From the NCBI GenBank assembly GCA_027604685.1, contig JADHYX010000527.1, positions 1 to 11,494 of the forward strand: a stretch of 11,494 bases of DNA, written 5' to 3'. Source of the stretch: Lobulomyces angularis. Its lineage: Eukaryota > Chytridiomycota > Chytridiomycetes > Lobulomycetales > Lobulomycetaceae. Of the stretch, positions 7,231 to 11,494 are shown in pieces (position 1 is the stretch's first letter; each line of letters opens with the position of its first letter). The notes under the pieces are model-generated. The model made no database searches. It saw nothing but the letters and a program-made list of their open reading frames with translations, and was not told where the DNA came from. The position numbers were made by a program, and so were the translations under genes.

Positions 7231-9756
7231 GGTTCTACATTTTTCTACCTAATTTTTGCAATCAAAACTTTTACTTTTTTTGGCTTACTTGACTTTTTAT
7301 TTTAGGCTCACTTTACTTTTTTTTTTTTTTTTTCACTTATACATTTATTCCACTTTTTTTCTCACTTTTTTATTTTCACAGCATCATCCTGTTTTTTTTT
7401 TACCATCTGTTTATCCTACTTTGTTTCTAACTTGCATTTTATCCCACTTCAATTTTTACTCAATTAGTTATTTAAATTTACTTAGTTAAAACATTACTTT
7501 CCATATTTAAAAATGTAGAAAATTTGTATTTATCTGTAGAATATATAAAACATAATTACAATTTTTAAAAAATAAAAATTTTCAGAGTTTTTTAACTTTT
7601 TTTTTTTTTTTTTCTTCCAAAAACTGTTATGGTACCATACAAAAAGGTTCCATGAAATTGCAGTATGTAAGTTTTCGAATTATTTTCTAAAACTTTTTTG
7701 ATGCATTTCTTTTGACAATTTAATGCTTTCCTAATTAAAAAGAAATAAATTAATTAAAACAAATATTTAACATTAAAATAAAAAAAAAAGAAAAAACAAA
7801 GTTTTATATTGGTTTTTAAAGTATCTTCTTACAATTTTTTTTTATATTTTATTTTATTTTTTCTTCGGTTATTTTTTGTTGAATTTCCTTTTTTTTTTTT
7901 TTACCTTAAAAAGAGCACCATTACATAACATAATAAGAAAACCTTTTTTTATTTTATTTTTTTTTTTTTACCATATTTTTATTTTGTTTAAATCCAACTA
8001 AATCAAATTTCGTAGGATTCTTGAATCTTTAAACTTATTAGATGATAAATTGTGTATTTGTGATTCTTTGTTTTTATCGTAGGTATTCCTTTATAAATAC
8101 CTTCAAGGAGTAACTCAATCTAAAGTAAAATTAATCTCTTTCCTTCCTACAAAAAGATATTAAGTTTCTAAATTTTTTTTTTTTTTTAAAAGCTTCTTTA
8201 CAAATGCAACTAATATTTTCGTTACATTTTTTGATTTTATTTATAATAAAAAAGAATACCCTTACTTTTTTCGCCACTCCGATTTGGTTCTTTTTACGTT
8301 AAAAAAAAAACGGTTCTCGTTGTTTTAAACTTTCCATAAATTGTCTCCAGATTAATTTTTCTTTGCTGTCGCAGCTGCATCTCAAAAAGTTCAATTAGTT
8401 TTGTTTTTTTCTTTTTTCTACTCCATTAAACTACTAACAAAAAAATAAAATAAAAAGTTTTAATCAACAAATGGAAATGTTTTCTTTTTACTCTTTATTT
8501 TCATTAATTTTTTTCTCCTTTCTTACAGCTGTTCTAAATGGAACGATTACAAAAAATTAAAGTTACTGTTACCAAATCTAAATTCCTAAAAAAAGAAAAA
8601 AGATTTATGATTTAACTGAAGTTAATTTTTTTTTTCCTCACTTTACTTTAAAAATAAAAATTAAATTATTTTCTTATTAATTTTGTTTTATTTATTATAA
8701 AAAAAAAAGCTGAAAAAAAATATTTTTCTTTTTGAGCATTTAAAAAACTTCCATTCAATAACTTTTTTTTCAGCAAAAAAACCAAAAAAAAATTTTGTAA
8801 CAAAAAGGAAGGAATGTAATATCGAGAAAAAAGCACACGAAAAAAAAAAATAAGCTTAGTTTGAAATTGCTGAAAAGACAACAAATAATTAAGGGTTGTT
8901 TTAGCTTGTTTTGCAGCTATTTTGAAAAAAAAAAAAAGTTAAAACTTTATTGAATAATTGAAACAATCTTTTTTTTTTTTCAAACCTTGCATTCACTTGC
9001 AGTCTTTTTTCTACTCCATATTGAATCTATCCATCAATCTCTGTCTTTTGATCTTCAGTTGATTGATTTTATTGATTTTTAAAAAAAAAAAAAACCTTCA
9101 ATTTTTTAAGTTCAAAACAATCGTGGGATTAATGTAAAATTTTTGGTAAAAGGTATGGTTTTTAATGGTGCGTTCCTTGGTGCTTTGAAACCAATAGATT
9201 GCACGTGGGGATGAAAACAGATAAAAAATAAACTTTTTGTTTTTGTTAAACTTAAAAATTTATTAGACTTTTTTTTTTTATTTTTTTGTTTAATATTTCT
9301 CTCTTTCTCTTTTAATTTTTTTTTTTAATTATCATTTAAAGATTTGAAAATAAAATTAAAAAAAAATTTACTCGTTAGTAAAACAAAAAATTTTTTTAAT
9401 GAATTAGAGAAAATAAATCCTTGAATTTTTTTTTTTTTTTTTAGTTCAAAAATTTATTATGTTTCATACTTTCATTTTTTTTTTTTGTTTATTTTGCAAA
9501 AAGAAAAAAAAAAAAAAAAGATTTTTTAAAACAAACTTAAAATTAACTTTTTTATTAGGGAGCAAAACCCTTGATTTAAATATGGCTTTTTCAACATAGA
9601 ATTTTTTTTTTTTTAAATTATATGCAAGAGTTCGTGTAGAGAAAATACTGCAATTATTATTTAAAACTTTAATTTTTGACAGATTTTTTTAAGATTAAAT
9701 TTTTAATTTTATTTATAAGAAAAGAAAGGAGAATGGTATTAAAAAAAAAATTTTTT
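7231..9756. other. A/T homopolymer-rich interval without a recognisable gene
   Basis: About 2.5 kb dominated by poly-T and poly-A. The part at 7230-7500 is strongly pyrimidine-rich on the plus strand with repeated CACTT/ACTTT words. The long Phe/Leu-rich frame there comes from T runs. A few islands have mixed composition and splice-like edges: 8014-8162 (LNLLDDKLCICDS, then after TCGTAG a stretch reading VFLYKYLQGVTQSKVKLISF), 8528-8615 (a 25-codon ORF from 8538), 9001-9081 (LHIESIHQSLSFDLQLIDF) and 9110-9214 (KFLVKGMVFNGAFLGALKP). None can be joined into a convincing gene. The left end is the downstream flank of the small membrane-protein gene and the right end is the RFC3 3' flank. Confidence 0.55.
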
Positions 9757-11319
9757 TTAAAAATCAGACATTAATTCAACTAAATATTTTTTATACATTG
9801 TCATAAATTTCGCTACAAATGCTTCTAAATGCATGATATGTTTCGTTCCTAATCTTAACCGATGATCCTTAATAAAAAAAATTTTTTTCATGAAATTAAT
9901 TTATTATTATTATTATTTTTTGTTATTACGTATAATGCAGCTTCTTTAACAAATTCAACTTTAAAATTATCATCTATTTTTTCCAGTATAAGTAAAGTCA
10001 AAGTCTTCAAATTAGAAATATAAAAAAAAAAAAAAATATGTTTTTCGTTAATACAAAAATTAAAAAATACAAATTACCTTTAATATAACTTCAGCAGGAA
10101 TACAATGAGCTAGTGCTTCATACAATTTTCCTCTAACAAGTAAAAGTCTTTGAGGGCTTTGTTCCTCTACAATCATCAAGGCAACACTTTCTAAGAAATC
10201 TTCCCAGTCAGTTGTTACTATCTCCATATCAGAGCTGAGTGGAAATTGTTTTACTCTTAAGCATTCTATTAACAAAAAAAGGTAAAAAATTAAATTAAAA
10301 ATTGTATATAATTTTTTTTATTTTATTTAACCTAAAATCAGTAATGCTCTTCGTAAATTTCCATTACAGTATACAGCAATTCTCTGTGACAACTTTTCAG
10401 GTAAATTTAAACATTCCTTTTCTGAAATTTCAAATAAAATATCACATATCTATAAAAAAAAGAAAATTAGAGAAAAAAAAATGTATATTTACTTCATTAA
10501 TTGATGGAGAAGCAACCCTTATTAGTAGACATCTACTTCTAATGGGACTCAAAATTCTAGACGTTGAATTAGAACATAAAATCACTCTCAAATTTCCCAT
10601 ATATTTTTCCATCGTTCGCCTCAATCCGTGTTGTGCATCCTTTGATAAATTGTGCGCTTCGTTGATAACGACAACTAAAAAATAAAAAAAAAAAAAAATA
10701 TATAAAAAAATTTTAAAATCTCTAATAATAAAAAATTTTTAAATCTGTACATTTATAAATAAAAGAAATTTTATAATAAAAGAAAAAAAAATTCATACCT
10801 TTAAAACTTCTTTTGGAGTTGACATCTACCTGTTGAGTTTGAGCGAGTTCCTTAATTAAATCTTGCACTACAACTCTATCATATATGCCTACATCTGAAG
10901 GGGTAATCTCAATGTGGTAATTACTACTGCAGACTACTAGTTCTAATCTTTTTCCCGCCGGCGTTTGAAATACTCTTTGGTCTATTTTTATCTGAGAGGA
11001 GGAAATTAAAAAAAAAATAATGATAACAAAATTTTTTTTTTTTGTTTCATCTCTTTTATAAATAAAACCTTTTCTACACTGTTCCCAAAAATTTGTTTTA
11101 ACAATGCTAATATTCTAGTCTTTTTTCCAACTCCGGATGGACCATATATCAAAAGATGTGGTAAATCTAAAGAACTTCCCTTCAATAAAAGAATTTTTCT
11201 TTATTCAAAAAAAAAAAAAAAAATTTTTTTACTAGTTTCATAAGTTGACTTGTTAAGGATTTACTGTGAGTTAATTGCTTTAATTCACTTGGTCGATGTT
11301 TATCTACATATAATGACAT
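9757..11319 (-). CDS. RFC3: Replication factor C subunit 3 (yeast Rfc5), eight exons
   Basis: This AAA+ clamp-loader subunit is part of the nuclear RFC pentamer that loads PCNA onto primed DNA, and of the alternative Rad17, Ctf18 and Elg1 loaders. Exons are 11319-11233, 11179-11069, 10991-10799, 10674-10493, 10449-10332, 10265-10078, 10004-9930 and 9867-9757, giving 354 aa (human RFC3 has 356). Introns are 53, 77, 124, 43, 66, 73 and 62 nt; one donor is GTTTTA and one GTTAAA. Motifs in order are MSLYVDKHRP (start), GPSGVGKKT (Walker A, residues 42-50), SNYHIEITPSDVGIYDRVVV, VVVINEAHNLSKDAQHGLRR (Walker B with NEAH in place of DEAD, as in this subunit class), EKYMGNLRVILCSNSTS (sensor 1), PIRSRC (SRC motif, 177-179), GNLRRALLIL (sensor 2), CIPAEVIL and HRLRLGTKHIMHLEAFVAKF (collar). 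Exon joins were fixed by frame and by equal spacing with the family. Intron 7 contains a TTA microsatellite (9901-9916). The gene is complete and shows no sign of decay. Confidence 0.96.
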
Positions 11320-11494
11320 TTTTTTTTTTTTTTTTTATAAAAATTTTTTTTTTTTATTTTAAAAATCCTTGTTATAAATCCTAAATTTTATTTAATTTTT
11401 TTTTTTTTTTCTATTTTATTATTTTTAAAAAAAATTTTTAAAAAGAAAATAAAAATTTAAAATTATTATCTTACATTTTTTTTTTTTTTTTTTT
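11320..11494. other. A/T-rich 5' flank of RFC3 to the window edge
   Basis: Almost pure A/T with T12-T19 runs and no reading frame of interest. It should contain the RFC3 promoter, but no motif stands out. Confidence 0.6.

Noticed and set aside
7256..7489. 77-codon Phe/Leu-rich plus-strand frame starting at a TTG
   Set aside because: It is created by T runs and CACTT/ACTTT words; it has no conserved motif and its composition tracks the homopolymers.
8666..8884. 72-codon minus-strand frame
   Set aside because: It is driven by A runs (Lys/Phe-rich), starts at a TTG, and shows no motif or neighbouring exon.
10302..10685. 127-codon plus-strand frame
   Set aside because: It is antisense to RFC3 exons 4-5 and their introns; the minus strand carries conserved clamp-loader motifs.

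Overview
This window is nuclear DNA from a very A+T-rich eukaryote with short spliceosomal introns. Long poly-A and poly-T runs fill everything that is not exon. Several conserved genes are split by 43-124 nt GT...AG introns that are T-rich on the sense strand, so no single uninterrupted ORF covers any of them. The HSF-type DNA-binding domain (YGFHK, KR-K ending) and the RFC3-type clamp-loader subunit (VINEA Walker B) look fungal or close to fungal. An early-diverging fungus-like opisthokont is my best guess. The lineage is not settled by the sequence, and an amoebozoan is not excluded.

Left to right. (1) A plus-strand terminal exon of an unidentified gene runs in from the left edge (40-242). 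It meets tail-to-tail, with a 14-bp coding overlap, a complete four-exon minus-strand gene for tubulin-binding cofactor C (229-1444). (2) Only 26 bp from the TBCC start codon, a divergent three-exon gene (1471-1908) encodes a small NATD1/YjdJ-like GNAT acetyltransferase. (3) About 3 kb (1909-4938) holds no recognisable conserved gene. It contains a 54-codon ORF, several stop-free higher-complexity islands (two of them read well only if TGA is tryptophan), a tentative three-exon minus-strand model with a CxxC, a 12-bp minisatellite and a 60-61 bp tandem repeat. (4) A four-exon minus-strand gene (4939-6562) encodes a heat-shock-factor-type DNA-binding protein with an S/T/N/P-rich tail and no obvious trimerisation coiled coil. 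(5) Eight bp from its start codon, a divergent plus-strand gene (6571-7166, three exons) encodes an 89-aa protein with one membrane span. It is followed by three 19-bp repeats with a palindromic core. (6) About 2.5 kb of mostly A/T homopolymer DNA follows, with a few exon-like islands. (7) A complete eight-exon minus-strand gene (9757-11319) encodes replication factor C subunit 3 (yeast Rfc5), followed by A/T-rich DNA to the right edge.

The identified genes are housekeeping functions (tubulin folding, DNA-clamp loading, transcriptional regulation) and do not form one pathway. The main organisational point is that both divergent pairs have start codons almost touching, while other intervals are kilobases long. 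I see no CRISPR array, rRNA, tRNA or intact mobile element.
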